This document shows positions 1 to 9,369 of a stretch of DNA of 64,000 bases, piece after piece. The notes under the pieces are model-generated. The model had not been told where the DNA came from. It was given only the letters and a program-made list of their open reading frames with translations, and made no database searches. This DNA comes from Kribbella jiaozuonensis (GTDB lineage Bacteria > Actinomycetota > Actinomycetes > Propionibacteriales > Kribbellaceae), in NCBI RefSeq assembly GCF_005233875.1, contig NZ_SZPZ01000002.1, forward strand, positions 1,488,001 to 1,552,000. The letters are read 5' to 3'. How positions within the stretch are numbered: the stretch's first letter is position 1; every line of letters begins with the position of its first letter. Both the position numbers and the translations under genes were made by a program.

Positions 1-114
1 CACGGTCCCGGCCAGTTGGCTGACGGTCCCGGTACCGCTGCCGACCCAGATCTCGGCGGGAGGTACGGCGCGGCGCAGGTCGAAGGCGAAGTCGTCGAGG
101 GCGTACGGCGGCAT
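1..114 (-). CDS. Unrecognised protein, 5' end only (partial)
   Basis: A leftward reading frame opens with ATG at 114 and runs 38 codons to the window edge without a stop. It begins MPPYALDDFAFDLRR and continues into a Gly/Thr-rich stretch. A good ribosome binding site (AGGAAGG, about 7 bases before the ATG) supports the start. The visible part matches no family I recognise. It is divergent from the LacI regulator at 397, and the 282-bp gap between them holds tandem repeats and two related palindromes, so it may belong to the same regulon. That link is inference. Confidence 0.6.
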   Translation of the reverse strand, partial: MPPYALDDFAFDLRRAVPPAEIWVGSGTGTVSQLAGTV

Positions 115-166
115 GGGCGGCCTTCCTGGAATTGGCCCGTCCGGGCTCAGGGCGTACCGGGGCTGA

Positions 167-198
167 GGCGTGCCGGACCGGGGGCGTGCCGGACCGGT
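167..198. repeat. Tandem 16-bp direct repeat
   Basis: GGCGTGCCGGACCGGG (167-182) is followed directly by GGCGTGCCGGACCGGT (183-198), 15 of 16 bases identical. Each unit contains GGACCGG, the half of the GGACCGGTCC palindrome that is complete at 191-200. It lies in the non-coding gap between the leftward gene at 114 and lacI. It could be a weak operator array or a chance duplication. Confidence 0.5.
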
Positions 199-222
199 CC
201 CGGCAGGTGATCCCGGCCTGCG

Positions 223-236
223 TAGGACCGGTCCAA
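223..236. promoter_or_regulatory. Operator-like palindrome related to the lacI operator
   Basis: TAGGACCGGTCCAA matches the centre of the palindrome in front of lacI (TTGGACCAGTCCAA, 357-370) at 12 of 14 positions. It lies about 110 bp upstream of the leftward gene at 114 and about 120 bp before the other site. It may be a second binding site for the same LacI protein, allowing looping or control of the divergent gene. This is inferred from similarity only. Confidence 0.4.
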
Positions 237-311
237 CACGGTGCGACGATCGTGGCACGAAGACGGCGCCGGGCGCAATGCTTCGTACTGAAACCGATTG
301 CAGGCTGGGTG

Positions 312-340
312 TTGACGACGTACCGGCGCACTGTTACGTT
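312..340 (+). promoter_or_regulatory. Promoter of the lacI-xylanase operon
   Basis: TTGACG (312-317) and TACGTT (335-340) are separated by 17 bases, close to the consensus -35 and -10 boxes of a housekeeping sigma factor. Transcription would start near 347, about 50 bases before the lacI ATG and just before the palindrome at 354-373. Confidence 0.65.
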
Positions 341-353
341 CCGGTGCAACCAG

Positions 354-373
354 CCGTTGGACCAGTCCAACGG
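354..373. promoter_or_regulatory. Palindromic operator before lacI
   Basis: CCGTTGGACCAGTCCAACGG has perfect 9-bp arms around a 2-base centre. It sits just downstream of the predicted transcription start and 23 bp before the LacI start codon, the usual place for autorepression by steric block. The likely binder is the LacI protein at 397-1515. Confidence 0.65.
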
Positions 374-396
374 ACCGAAACCCGAAGGATGGCCGG

Positions 397-1515
397 ATGG
401 CGAAGCTGACGATCCGCGACATCGCCGCGCTGTCCGGGCTGTCGAAGTCCACCGTCTCGCTGGTGCTCAACAACAGCCCGAAGGTGGACCCGGCGACCAG
501 GCGGCACGTCCTCGCGGTGATGCGCCGGCACCGGTACGTGCCGAGTTTCGCCGCGACCGCGCTGGCCAAGGGGAGCACCCGGCTGATCGGCATGGTCGTG
601 CCCGGCCTGTCCTGGCATATGGTTGCCTCGATCAACATCGGGGTGGCCGCGGTGACCGAGCGGAGCGGGTTCGACATCATCCTCTACACGGCGACCAACG
701 ACCGCGACTACGGTTCGCTGATCGACCGGATCCTGACCTCGAGCATGGCGTCCGGCCTGCTCGTGGTCAGTCATGAACAGCCGCTCGATCCGCTGGTGCA
801 GCTGCACGAGGAAGGCCTGCCGGTCGTTCTCGTGAACACCATCGACGCCGACGTCGCACTGCCGTCGGTCACGGCCGACAACTACGACGGCGCGTTGACG
901 GCGATGGATCATCTGCTTCAGCTCGGGCACGAGCGGATCGCCTGTGTACAAGGGCGGATGACGTACCGCTGCTGCCAGGACCGTTACCGCGGCTACCTGG
1001 ACGCGCTCCGGACGGCCGGCATCCAGCCGGATCCGGAGCTGACCAAGCCCGGCGACTTCCTGCCCGAGCAGATCCGCGCCCGGTCGCACGAGTTGTTCGC
1101 GCGGCCGGCCGACGAGCGTCCGACCGCGGTGTTCGCGCACTCCGACGTGACGGCGTACGCCGTGATGACCGCGGCCGCCGAAGCCGGGCTGCGGGTGCCG
1201 GAGGACGTGTCGGTGATCGGCTTCGACGACATCGAATCGGCGGCGCAGATCCGGCCGCCGTTGACCACCATCCAGCAACCGTTCATCGACATGGGCAAGC
1301 GCGCGGCGGAGATGCTGCTGTCCGCGATCGGCCCTGGCGACTCTGATCCGAACGACGAGGAGCTGGCTTTGGCGGAGCTCGAACCGCCGGCCGCCGACCT
1401 GCCTCGTCTCGTCATGCCCACCAGCTTGATCGTCCGGGCGAGTTGCGGGCCGGTGCCCGTGACCCGATCCCCGCGCGGACGCTCGCAGACCACCCCGCAC
1501 ACCACAAAGGCCTGA
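397..1515 (+). CDS. LacI family transcriptional regulator of the xylan operon
   Basis: A 372-residue repressor of standard LacI layout. The N-terminal helix-turn-helix (residues 4-25, TIRDIAALSGLSKSTVSLVL) is followed by a hinge helix near 50-58 and a periplasmic-binding-protein-like sugar domain to about 340. The C-terminal tail is Pro/Arg rich. The ATG has an AAGGA element upstream and lies behind a good promoter and palindromic operator. Next on the same strand, 114 bp downstream, is a secreted GH10 xylanase and then a sugar importer. The effector is therefore probably a xylo-oligosaccharide; family and DNA-binding role are clear, the ligand is inferred. Confidence 0.92.
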   Translation: MAKLTIRDIAALSGLSKSTVSLVLNNSPKVDPATRRHVLAVMRRHRYVPSFAATALAKGSTRLIGMVVPGLSWHMVASINIGVAAVTERSGFDIILYTATNDRDYGSLIDRILTSSMASGLLVVSHEQPLDPLVQLHEEGLPVVLVNTIDADVALPSVTADNYDGALTAMDHLLQLGHERIACVQGRMTYRCCQDRYRGYLDALRTAGIQPDPELTKPGDFLPEQIRARSHELFARPADERPTAVFAHSDVTAYAVMTAAAEAGLRVPEDVSVIGFDDIESAAQIRPPLTTIQQPFIDMGKRAAEMLLSAIGPGDSDPNDEELALAELEPPAADLPRLVMPTSLIVRASCGPVPVTRSPRGRSQTTPHTTKA

Positions 1516-1629
1516 TCCCCGGATCGAGGTCCCGCCCGACCACTGACACCACCCACGGCAGCAGCCCAGGCGCCGCACGCTCGACGCCGCCGGGCGACGC
1601 TGGCGTGCGCCCTCTGGAAGGAATCCGGA

Positions 1630-4600
1630 GTGTTCAGAAAACTGGCCACCGGTGCGAGTCTCGCGCTCATCGCCGCGGTAGCGATCCAGTCCCCAGCCCA
1701 TGCCGACGCGACGCCGTACGAGGTCCTGCCGGCCGATGCAGTCGCCAACTTCACCGAGTTCAAGAGCCTCCCGACCGACGCGACCCAGCAGGTCGCGATC
1801 ACCGGCAACCCCAACTTCAGCAAGGCGCTCGAGATCACCGTCCCGAACGGACCGCAGAGTCCCGGTCTCGACGGCGAGTACGAGATCACCCTCGGCGTAC
1901 CCGCGGCCGCGACCGTCACCGAAGGCGACGCGCTGGTGGCGACCATTTGGGCTCGCGCCATCACACCGACCAGCGGCAACGCCCACCTGGTCTTCGAGAC
2001 GGACGGCTCACCGTTCAAGAAGTCGCTCAACGCCGCTCTGCAGTACGGCACCGAGTGGAAGAAGTTCGAGTTCCCGTTCCGCGCCGCGACGACGTACACC
2101 GCCGGGACCACGACCGCCGCGCACCTGAACCTCTGGCTCGGATACGGCGCGCAGCAGTTCCAGATCGCCGGCGCCTCCGTGCAGGACCTCGGTCCGGGCA
2201 ACCCGGCCGGCTACCCGCAGGCGACGTACGACGGCCGCGACCCGAACGCAGCCTGGCGTACGGCGGCCAACGCCCGCATCGACCAGTACCGCAAGGGGAA
2301 TCTGGCCGTGTCCGTCGTCGACACCGCCGGCAATCCCGTCAGCGGCGCGACTGTCTCCGCCGTACAGCAGACGAGTGCGTTCAAGTTCGGCGCTGCGTCG
2401 GACGGCGCGCGGCTGGTCGGGGATCCGTCCGGCGGGATCAGCGGGACCGACCTGGCGCAGTACCAGTCGAAGTACTCGACGCTGTTCAACCAAGGGGCCC
2501 TGGGCAATAACCTGAAGTGGAACCACTGGGAGAACCCGACCGAGCGCGAGACCGTCACGCTGCCCGCACTGCAATGGATGCGCGAGCACGGGCTGCGGAT
2601 CCGCGGGCACAACCTGATCTGGCCCTCGTGGGGTCTGATGCAGCCCGACGTCGTGAACCTGCAGAACGACCCGGCCGCGTTGCGCGCCCGGATCAACACC
2701 CACATCACCGACGAGGCGTCGACGCTGGCCGGTCTCATCGACGAGTGGGACGTGGTCAACGAGCCGTACTCCGAACACAACGTCCAGGACATCCTCGGTC
2801 AGGACGAGATCGCGAACTGGTTCCGGCTCGCGCACGCCGCCGATCCGGACGCCAAGCTCGCCCTGAACGACTACGGCCTGGTGGAGAACAACGGCTGGGA
2901 GACGCGGCACCGCGATCACGTGTACGACCTCGTGCAGTCGTTGAAGTCGTCGGGTGCGCCGATCGACACGGTCGGGTTCGAGAGCCACTTCAACGGGATG
3001 CAGCTCACCTCGCCGGACGACCTGATGACGATCGTCGACCAGTTCGCCGGGCTCGGCGTGAAGGTCGCAGTCACCGAGTTCGACGTCGACACCGACGACC
3101 AGCAACTGCAGGCCGACTACACCCGCGACTTCATGACCGCGATGTTCTCGAACCCGAACGTCAACCAGATCAGCAACTTCGGCATCTGGTCGAAGAACAT
3201 CTACAACCCGCGCGTCGCGCTCTACAACGACGACTGGTCACCCAAGCCGAACGCCTTGGTCTGGCAGGACCTGATCCAGCATCAGTGGCACACCAGCGTC
3301 TCGGGTCAGTCGAGCGCCGCCGGGACGTTCGGTACACGCGGTTTCCTCGGCGACTACCTGGTGACGGTCACCGTGAACGGCATCTCGAAGCAGGTGAAGG
3401 TCGCGATGCCGACCACGGCCGGCGCCTCGGTCAAGGTCATCACCGACGGCATCGCCACCACGGTCCGCACCGACGAGCCGAACCCGATCGGCGACGGCGG
3501 GTTCGAGAGCGGCACCCGCGGCTGGACGACGCTCGGCACTGGCCCGGCAACCGCTGCGAACGCCCACAGCGGCCACACCGCGCTCTCACTGAGCCCCGGC
3601 TCTGGCGTCACGCAGAACATCACCGGCCTCACCCCAGGCACGAGCTACCTCCTGTCCGGCTGGGGACGTCTCAACGGCGGCGGCACCCAGTGCTACGTCG
3701 GAGTGCGCGGTGGTGCCACTGCTGGTACGCCGACCTTCCAGTACGAGCTTTCGTACGCCGACGAACGCGCGTACACGCAAAAGCTGGCCGCCTTCACTCC
3801 ACCGACCGGGACGAAGTGGGTCCAAGCCTTCGCGTGGTCGAACCCCAGCGCGAGCTCGCCCGAATGCACACTGGACGACCTAGCCATCACTCCGACCGAT
3901 GGCACGCCGCCACCCGCTCAGGGCGCGCCGGCAGTCACGCCGTCTCTGCCCACGCCGTCTGTACTGGCGAACGGTTCGCTCGAGAACCAGTCGAACACGA
4001 CCGGCTGGTACTGCCTCGGGACCTGCACGCTGAAGAACGCGTCAACCACTCCGCACAACGGCGCCGGTGGCCTGTCGGCGGCTGGGCGAGAGGCTGCGTG
4101 GGCCGGTCCGGCTCAGGGTGTGTCGGTGGTGAACGGCGGGCTCTACGACTCGTCCGCCTGGGTGCGGCTGGCGTCCGGCTCGGACACGGCGATGGTCAGT
4201 CTGAAGTTGACCACGTCAACCGGATCGACGACAGTCAGGCTCGGCTCGGCGCCGGTCACCTCAACCGGGTGGACGCAGATCACAGCACTGAACACTCCGG
4301 TCTCCTGGACCGGGACGCTGACGAAGGCCGAGTGGTGGATCAGCACCACGACGGGCGCCGGCGACCTGCTGGTGGACGACGCTTCGTTCGCTCCGATGGC
4401 GAAGACGGCTGCGCGGGGGACCGGCCCGGCGGAGACCGCGTTCAACCCGGTGCAGCCGACCGCGGCGTGCGTCGTACACAACGCTGACTCCTACACGGCG
4501 TACTTCGGCTACTCGAACGCCAACAACTACTACATCCCGGTCCCGGTGGGCAGCGACAACGCGTTCAGCCCGGGACCGTCGGATCGCGGCCAGACCGTCT

Positions 4601-4716
4601 CGTTCCTGCCCTTCCAGCGCCCGCGTCGCGTCGCGGTGACCTGGGACGGTAGTCCGCTCACCTGGCGGCTCGGCTCCCTGTCCCAGACCGCGTCGTCGGC
4701 GTCGCCGGCCTGCTAG
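1630..4716 (+). CDS. Secreted multidomain endo-1,4-beta-xylanase (GH10)
   Basis: 1028 residues with a Sec signal peptide (MFRKLATGASLALIAAVAIQ...AHA) and a GTG start behind GGAAGGAA. An N-terminal beta-sandwich carbohydrate-binding region (about 30-190) precedes the GH10 barrel (about 205-565). The barrel has acid/base Glu378 in WDVVNEPY and nucleophile Glu483 in VAVTEFDVD. Two further jelly-roll CBM-like modules follow (about 618-760 and 780-925). The last 80 residues, from NADSYTAYFGY, resemble a C-terminal module common in actinobacterial secreted proteins. It should cleave the xylan backbone outside the cell, feeding the importer encoded next. At over 1000 residues it is much longer than a bare GH10 catalytic domain. 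Confidence 0.93.
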   Translation: MFRKLATGASLALIAAVAIQSPAHADATPYEVLPADAVANFTEFKSLPTDATQQVAITGNPNFSKALEITVPNGPQSPGLDGEYEITLGVPAAATVTEGDALVATIWARAITPTSGNAHLVFETDGSPFKKSLNAALQYGTEWKKFEFPFRAATTYTAGTTTAAHLNLWLGYGAQQFQIAGASVQDLGPGNPAGYPQATYDGRDPNAAWRTAANARIDQYRKGNLAVSVVDTAGNPVSGATVSAVQQTSAFKFGAASDGARLVGDPSGGISGTDLAQYQSKYSTLFNQGALGNNLKWNHWENPTERETVTLPALQWMREHGLRIRGHNLIWPSWGLMQPDVVNLQNDPAALRARINTHITDEASTLAGLIDEWDVVNEPYSEHNVQDILGQDEIANWFRLAHAADPDAKLALNDYGLVENNGWETRHRDHVYDLVQSLKSSGAPIDTVGFESHFNGMQLTSPDDLMTIVDQFAGLGVKVAVTEFDVDTDDQQLQADYTRDFMTAMFSNPNVNQISNFGIWSKNIYNPRVALYNDDWSPKPNALVWQDLIQHQWHTSVSGQSSAAGTFGTRGFLGDYLVTVTVNGISKQVKVAMPTTAGASVKVITDGIATTVRTDEPNPIGDGGFESGTRGWTTLGTGPATAANAHSGHTALSLSPGSGVTQNITGLTPGTSYLLSGWGRLNGGGTQCYVGVRGGATAGTPTFQYELSYADERAYTQKLAAFTPPTGTKWVQAFAWSNPSASSPECTLDDLAITPTDGTPPPAQGAPAVTPSLPTPSVLANGSLENQSNTTGWYCLGTCTLKNASTTPHNGAGGLSAAGREAAWAGPAQGVSVVNGGLYDSSAWVRLASGSDTAMVSLKLTTSTGSTTVRLGSAPVTSTGWTQITALNTPVSWTGTLTKAEWWISTTTGAGDLLVDDASFAPMAKTAARGTGPAETAFNPVQPTAACVVHNADSYTAYFGYSNANNYYIPVPVGSDNAFSPGPSDRGQTVSFLPFQRPRRVAVTWDGSPLTWRLGSLSQTASSASPAC

Positions 4717-4740
4717 GTCACTCTTACTGGAGGAATTCCT

Positions 4741-6204
4741 ATGTCATCACCCATCTCACGGCGGTCGCTGCTGCGTGGTGCGGCCGCGCTGGCCGGCGCG
4801 GGCGCACTCGCCGGCTGCTCCTCGGGCAACGACGCCTCGGGATCGAAGGCCAAGACCACCATCACCTACTGGGACTGGTACGCCAGCCAGGCCGGCTGGG
4901 TCGACAACGAGATCAAGCTGTTCCAGCAGGCCCATCCGGAGATTGCGGTCAAGAAGACCACGCAGGTCAGTGACAAGTACGCCGACCTCGTGTCGCTGGC
5001 GTACCGGAGCAACAACCCGCCGGACATCCTGATGGTGCCGAAGAGCCCGCAGCTCAGCCAGCAGGTGTCACAGGACTGGCTGATGCCGGTCGACAAGTGG
5101 GCAACGACCTCGTGGCAGTCCCGCTTCCCGTCCGACAGTTTCGTCGAGGGAGTGGACGTCTTCGGCGGCAAGGTCTACACCGCGCCGTTCGCTGCCCCGG
5201 CGCCGTCGCTGCAGCTCTACATCCACCACGGTGTCTTCAAGGACGCCGGTCTGACCAACGACGACGGCAGTGTGAAGCTGCCGAAGACCTGGGACGACGT
5301 GACGCACGCAGCCGACGCCATCGCGTCGAAGAGCGGTGGAAAGGTCGCACCGTTCGGCTTCGGCAACTCGACGAACACGACCCTGGCCTGGTGGCTGGAT
5401 CTGTTCGTCCGCGGCGCCGGCTCGCCGGGTGGTGCCGCGGTCGGCGGCATCGACGGGATGGACTACCGGGTCGGGCACTGGACCTTCGGCAGCGATCGCA
5501 ACTACCTCGACGTGATCAACCTGCTGATGGAGTGGAAGAACAAGAACTGGTTCTACCCGAACTCGATGAGCATCTCCGACGAGCAGGCGCGGGCGTTCTT
5601 CGAGCGCGGCCGGTTCGGGATGACGGTCGGGGGAGTGTGGAACCAGCCGGAGTGGACGCAGCACAAGTTCACCGACTACAGCCTCGTCACGTTGCCCAGT
5701 CCGAGCGAGGCTCCCAAGGCCTTGTTCTACGGGCCTCCTGGCGGGCGGTTCGTGGCGGTCTCGTCGAAGACGCCGCATGCCGACGAGGCGTGGGCTTGGT
5801 TCGACTGGCTGTACAGCGCGGACGCGGGGAAGCGGTGGGTCGAGCAGGGCCAGGGGCTATCGGTGTACGCGAAGAACAACGACCCGAAGAGCGTCACCTT
5901 CGCACCGTTCGCGCAGTACGTCGGCATGTCGGGCACGGCCGTGGTCGGTCCGCAGCCGGCGATCCGCAACCCGAAGGTGTCGGCGGTCCAGCTGTCTGCA
6001 GTGAAGCCGGACATCAACGACGTACTCGCCGGGATCTACACAGGTCAGCTCAAGGATCCGCAGGGTGCGCTGACCGAGCTCGAGGGCAAGATGAACCAGG
6101 CGCTCGGTGACGCGATCAAGAAGGCGCCAGGGGTCGCCGCGAAGGACTTCGCGTTCCCGGACTGGGATCTCACCAAGGCCTACACGACGAAGCCGGGCGC
6201 CTGA
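4741..6204 (+). CDS. ABC sugar importer, solute-binding lipoprotein
   Basis: 487 residues. The N-terminus carries a twin-arginine motif (SRRSLLRG) and a lipobox (LAGC), so it is probably exported by Tat and lipid-anchored. The rest is a family 1 extracellular solute-binding protein (ITYWDWYASQAGW near the start, typical of oligosaccharide binders). A strong site (GGAGGAA) precedes the ATG, 24 bp after the xylanase. The stop overlaps the first permease start (TGATG). It probably captures xylo-oligosaccharides released by the GH10 enzyme; the ligand is inferred from context. Confidence 0.92.
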   Translation: MSSPISRRSLLRGAAALAGAGALAGCSSGNDASGSKAKTTITYWDWYASQAGWVDNEIKLFQQAHPEIAVKKTTQVSDKYADLVSLAYRSNNPPDILMVPKSPQLSQQVSQDWLMPVDKWATTSWQSRFPSDSFVEGVDVFGGKVYTAPFAAPAPSLQLYIHHGVFKDAGLTNDDGSVKLPKTWDDVTHAADAIASKSGGKVAPFGFGNSTNTTLAWWLDLFVRGAGSPGGAAVGGIDGMDYRVGHWTFGSDRNYLDVINLLMEWKNKNWFYPNSMSISDEQARAFFERGRFGMTVGGVWNQPEWTQHKFTDYSLVTLPSPSEAPKALFYGPPGGRFVAVSSKTPHADEAWAWFDWLYSADAGKRWVEQGQGLSVYAKNNDPKSVTFAPFAQYVGMSGTAVVGPQPAIRNPKVSAVQLSAVKPDINDVLAGIYTGQLKDPQGALTELEGKMNQALGDAIKKAPGVAAKDFAFPDWDLTKAYTTKPGA

Positions 6205-7187
6205 TGGTGATGACCGCCGTACGGCAGGACGTGACCGCTACCGGGCCGCCACCAGCGGCGGCCCGGCGGCGGGCGCGCCGTCGTACCTATCTGTGGTCGT
6301 ACGTGTATCTGGCGCCGATGATGGTGCTGCTGCTCGCGTTCGTGGTGTATCCGATCATCGCGTCGCTCGGCTACACGTTCTACAAGTGGGACGGGATCGG
6401 TGACCCGTCGGAGTTCGTTGGCCTGGCCAACTTCCGGCAGATCGTGCACGACAGCATCTTCTGGCGATCCCTCGGTCACACCTTCGTGTACGCCGCCTTC
6501 GTCGTACCCATCCAGCTCGTGCTGGCGTTGGCGCTCGCGCTGGTGCTGAACAACAAACGGCTGCGCTTCGCGTCGTTCTACCGGACGCTGTTCTTCCTGC
6601 CCGTGGTCACGTCCGCGGCGGTGATCGGTGTCGTGATCCAGTTGCTGGTGTCGAACTTCGGTGACTCGATCAACACCCTGCTGCTGAACCTGCATCTGAT
6701 CCACCAGCACATCGACTGGCTGGGGGATCCGCACTTCGCGATGGCGATCATCATCCTGGTCGGGATCTGGCACACGTTCGGCTACAACCTGGTGTACTTC
6801 CTGGCCGGCCTGCAGACGATCCCGGACGAGCTCTACGAGGCCGCACGGCTCGACGGCGCCGGCCGGATCGCGATGTTCCGCTACATCACGATCCCGATGC
6901 TGCGCGCGGTCGGCGTGGTGATCGTGATCCTGGCGGTGATCGGGACCTTCCAGATCTTCGACCTGGTGCAGGTGCTGACCAGCGGCGGTCCGTTCTTCGC
7001 CACCGAGGTCGTGAACACGTACATCTACCACCTGGCGTTCGGCGGCAGTAACGCCAACGCGGTCCAGCCGGACATCGGCCTGGCCTCGGCGGCGTCGTTC
7101 ATCTACGGCCTGCTCCTGATCGGCTTCTCCGTGGTCCAAGTCGTTGTACTGCGTTCACTCGCTCGTCGGAGAGGTGTCTCATCATGA
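6204..7187 (+). CDS. ABC sugar importer, inner-membrane permease (MalF type)
   Basis: 327 residues with about six membrane helices and the EAA loop (EAARLDGAGRIAMFRYITIP, near residue 213) that docks the ATPase. Its ATG overlaps the stop of the binding-protein gene; a second in-frame ATG lies two codons on. It forms the transmembrane dimer with the permease that follows. No ATPase gene is in the operon, as usual for actinobacterial sugar importers that share one MsiK/MalK-like ATPase. Confidence 0.92.
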   Translation: MVMTAVRQDVTATGPPPAAARRRARRRTYLWSYVYLAPMMVLLLAFVVYPIIASLGYTFYKWDGIGDPSEFVGLANFRQIVHDSIFWRSLGHTFVYAAFVVPIQLVLALALALVLNNKRLRFASFYRTLFFLPVVTSAAVIGVVIQLLVSNFGDSINTLLLNLHLIHQHIDWLGDPHFAMAIIILVGIWHTFGYNLVYFLAGLQTIPDELYEAARLDGAGRIAMFRYITIPMLRAVGVVIVILAVIGTFQIFDLVQVLTSGGPFFATEVVNTYIYHLAFGGSNANAVQPDIGLASAASFIYGLLLIGFSVVQVVVLRSLARRRGVSS

Positions 7188-8014
7188 CCCGGCGGCGCAT
7201 GGTGACCGTGATGACGCATGTGGCGTTGCTGGTCAGCGGGTTGGCCTGGCTGTATCCGCTGTTCTGGGCGCTCGGGTCTTCGCTGAAGAGCGATGACGAC
7301 TTCTTCACCGACGGGCTGAACCCGATGCCCTCACACTTCCTCTGGGCGAACTACCTGAACGCCTGGCAGGAGGCATCGTTCGGCCGGTACTTCATGAACA
7401 CAATTCTGATCACCGTAGGCACGGTGGTGATCACTTTAGTAGTCACTTCCTGCGCGGGATATGTACTTGCCCGTACACGGTTCCCGGGCCGCGGGTTCTG
7501 CCTCGGGCTGGTGTCGGCGACGCTGTTCCTGCCGCACGGGTACACGATCATCCCGGTCTTCGACCTGATGCAACGGGTGCATCTGCTGAACAGCCTGTGG
7601 TCGGTGATCATCGTGCAGGCGTCCGGGGGAGTGGTGTTCGGGACGTTCCTGTTCATGGGGTATTTCATGGCGATCGACAAGGAGCTCGAGGACGCCGCGA
7701 TGGTGGACGGCGCGAACTTCCACCAGACGTTCGCGCGGATCATGCTGCCGCTGTCCGGGCCGATGCTCGCCACGGTCGGTCTGTTCACCGCGATCACGGC
7801 GTGGAACAGCTTCTTCATCCCACTGGTGTTCACGCTCGGCCGCCCCGAGCTGCGCACGCTCGCAATCGGCATGTACGCGTTCATCGGCGAGAACTCGACC
7901 GAGTGGACGCTGCTCTGCGCCGGCACGGTCATCACGCTCGCCCCGATCATCCTGCTCTTCGTGCTCCTGCAGCGCTTCTTCGTCAACGGCCTGGCCGGTG
8001 CGGTCAAGCAATAG
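7184..8014 (+). CDS. ABC sugar importer, inner-membrane permease (MalG type)
   Basis: 276 residues with about six membrane helices and an EAA-type motif (EDAAMVDGANFHQTFARIML). The start overlaps the preceding stop by 4 bp (ATGA), so the two permeases are translationally coupled. It is the second half of the translocation pore for the sugar taken up by the lipoprotein at 4741. The stop is followed within 11 bp by the next gene of the operon. Confidence 0.92.
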   Translation: MTRRRMVTVMTHVALLVSGLAWLYPLFWALGSSLKSDDDFFTDGLNPMPSHFLWANYLNAWQEASFGRYFMNTILITVGTVVITLVVTSCAGYVLARTRFPGRGFCLGLVSATLFLPHGYTIIPVFDLMQRVHLLNSLWSVIIVQASGGVVFGTFLFMGYFMAIDKELEDAAMVDGANFHQTFARIMLPLSGPMLATVGLFTAITAWNSFFIPLVFTLGRPELRTLAIGMYAFIGENSTEWTLLCAGTVITLAPIILLFVLLQRFFVNGLAGAVKQ

Positions 8015-8024
8015 GAGGTAGTCC

Positions 8025-9320
8025 ATGCCTGTGCGGACGGCAATCGTCGGAACCGGGAACCGCGCACAACTCTTCACCGAAGGCCTGGCCAAGCGGGACG
8101 GGTACGACGTCGTCGCATTGTGCGACCCGAACTCGGTCCGAATGGCCTTCCACAACCGGATGCTGCTCGCGGCCGGTCGTCGTACTGCGCATCAATGGCC
8201 GCCGGGGCGGTTCGAGGAGATGTTGCGGGTCGAGCGGATCGAGCTGCTGATCGTGACGAGCGTCGACGCGACGCACAACCTCTACATCGAGGCGGCGCTG
8301 CGGGCCGGCGTACGCGTGATCAGCGAGAAGCCGATGACGACCGATGCCGCGAAGGCGACGAGCATCCTCGCCGCGGTTCGGGAGACGGGCGGCTCGTTGT
8401 CGGTGGCCTACAACTATCGCTTCAACCCCGTGCATCGACGAGTGCGTTCGCTGCTGGCCGAGGGTGCGATCGGGGACATCCACTCGGTCCACTTCGAGTG
8501 GCTGCTCGACGTGTCCCATGGCGCGGACTACTTTCGCCGTTGGCATCGCGACAAGGCGAACTCCGGCGGCTTGATGGTCCACAAAGCCAGCCACCACTTC
8601 GATCTCGTCAACTGGTGGTTGGGCGCGGAGCCCCAGATCGTCTATGCACAAGGACAATTGGCGTTCTACGGCCCCGGCCAGCGACACGGCTACGCGCGTC
8701 CGTATATCCGCGTGCACGGTTCCCCGGAGGCGCTCGACGACCCGTTCGCCTTGCACCTCGCCGACAACGCGACGCTGAGCGAGCTCTATCTGGAGGCTGA
8801 GGCCGAAGACGGCTACTACCGCGACCGCAACGTCTTCGCCCCCGGCGTGACGATCGAGGACGACATGGCCCTGCTCGTCTCCTACAACACCGGCGCGACG
8901 ATGACGTACCACCTGACGGCGTACTCACCCTCCGAGGGCTACCGCGTGATGTTCAACGGATCGCGCGGCCGACTGGAGCTCAATGTCGAAGAGTCGACAT
9001 TTACCGCCCCAAATCTGCGGGTCGAATCAGCGAAGGGCTGGGTCCACGGCGACCTCGCCGCACCAACCGCGGGACGTACGTCGATCACACTCCGGCCGCT
9101 GTGGGAGCCACCCATCGACCAGACCGTCGCCCACGACCACGCCGGCCACGGCGGCGCCGACGCCCGCGTCCTGGCGGCCCTCCTCGACGACGAACCAACC
9201 GAGGGAGCCGACATAGCCGACGCCCGCCAAGCCGCCCTGGCCCTGGTCACCGGACTAGCAGCCAACCGCTCCTTCGAAACAGGGCTGCCCGTCCAGACCG
9301 CCGACGTACTGGCCATCTGA
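8025..9320 (+). CDS. Gfo/Idh/MocA family NAD(P)-dependent oxidoreductase
   Basis: 431 residues. The N-terminal Rossmann fold starts RTAIVGTGNRAQLF and holds the family's EKP motif (ISEKPMTTDA); the C-terminal part is the usual alpha/beta substrate domain. AGGAGG lies 8 bases before the ATG. As the last gene of the xylan operon it probably oxidises or epimerises a sugar or sugar acid produced from imported oligosaccharide. The exact substrate cannot be read from the sequence. It ends 49 bp before a convergent gene. Confidence 0.88.
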   Translation: MPVRTAIVGTGNRAQLFTEGLAKRDGYDVVALCDPNSVRMAFHNRMLLAAGRRTAHQWPPGRFEEMLRVERIELLIVTSVDATHNLYIEAALRAGVRVISEKPMTTDAAKATSILAAVRETGGSLSVAYNYRFNPVHRRVRSLLAEGAIGDIHSVHFEWLLDVSHGADYFRRWHRDKANSGGLMVHKASHHFDLVNWWLGAEPQIVYAQGQLAFYGPGQRHGYARPYIRVHGSPEALDDPFALHLADNATLSELYLEAEAEDGYYRDRNVFAPGVTIEDDMALLVSYNTGATMTYHLTAYSPSEGYRVMFNGSRGRLELNVEESTFTAPNLRVESAKGWVHGDLAAPTAGRTSITLRPLWEPPIDQTVAHDHAGHGGADARVLAALLDDEPTEGADIADARQAALALVTGLAANRSFETGLPVQTADVLAI

Positions 9321-9369
9321 TGGACAGAATAGTGATCAAGCCGAGCGTGGCGATGATCAGTTTTCTGTA

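Noticed and set aside
9321..9369. TGATCA pair as a terminator between convergent genes
   Set aside because: Only 6-bp arms with a long loop and no T-run; too weak to call.
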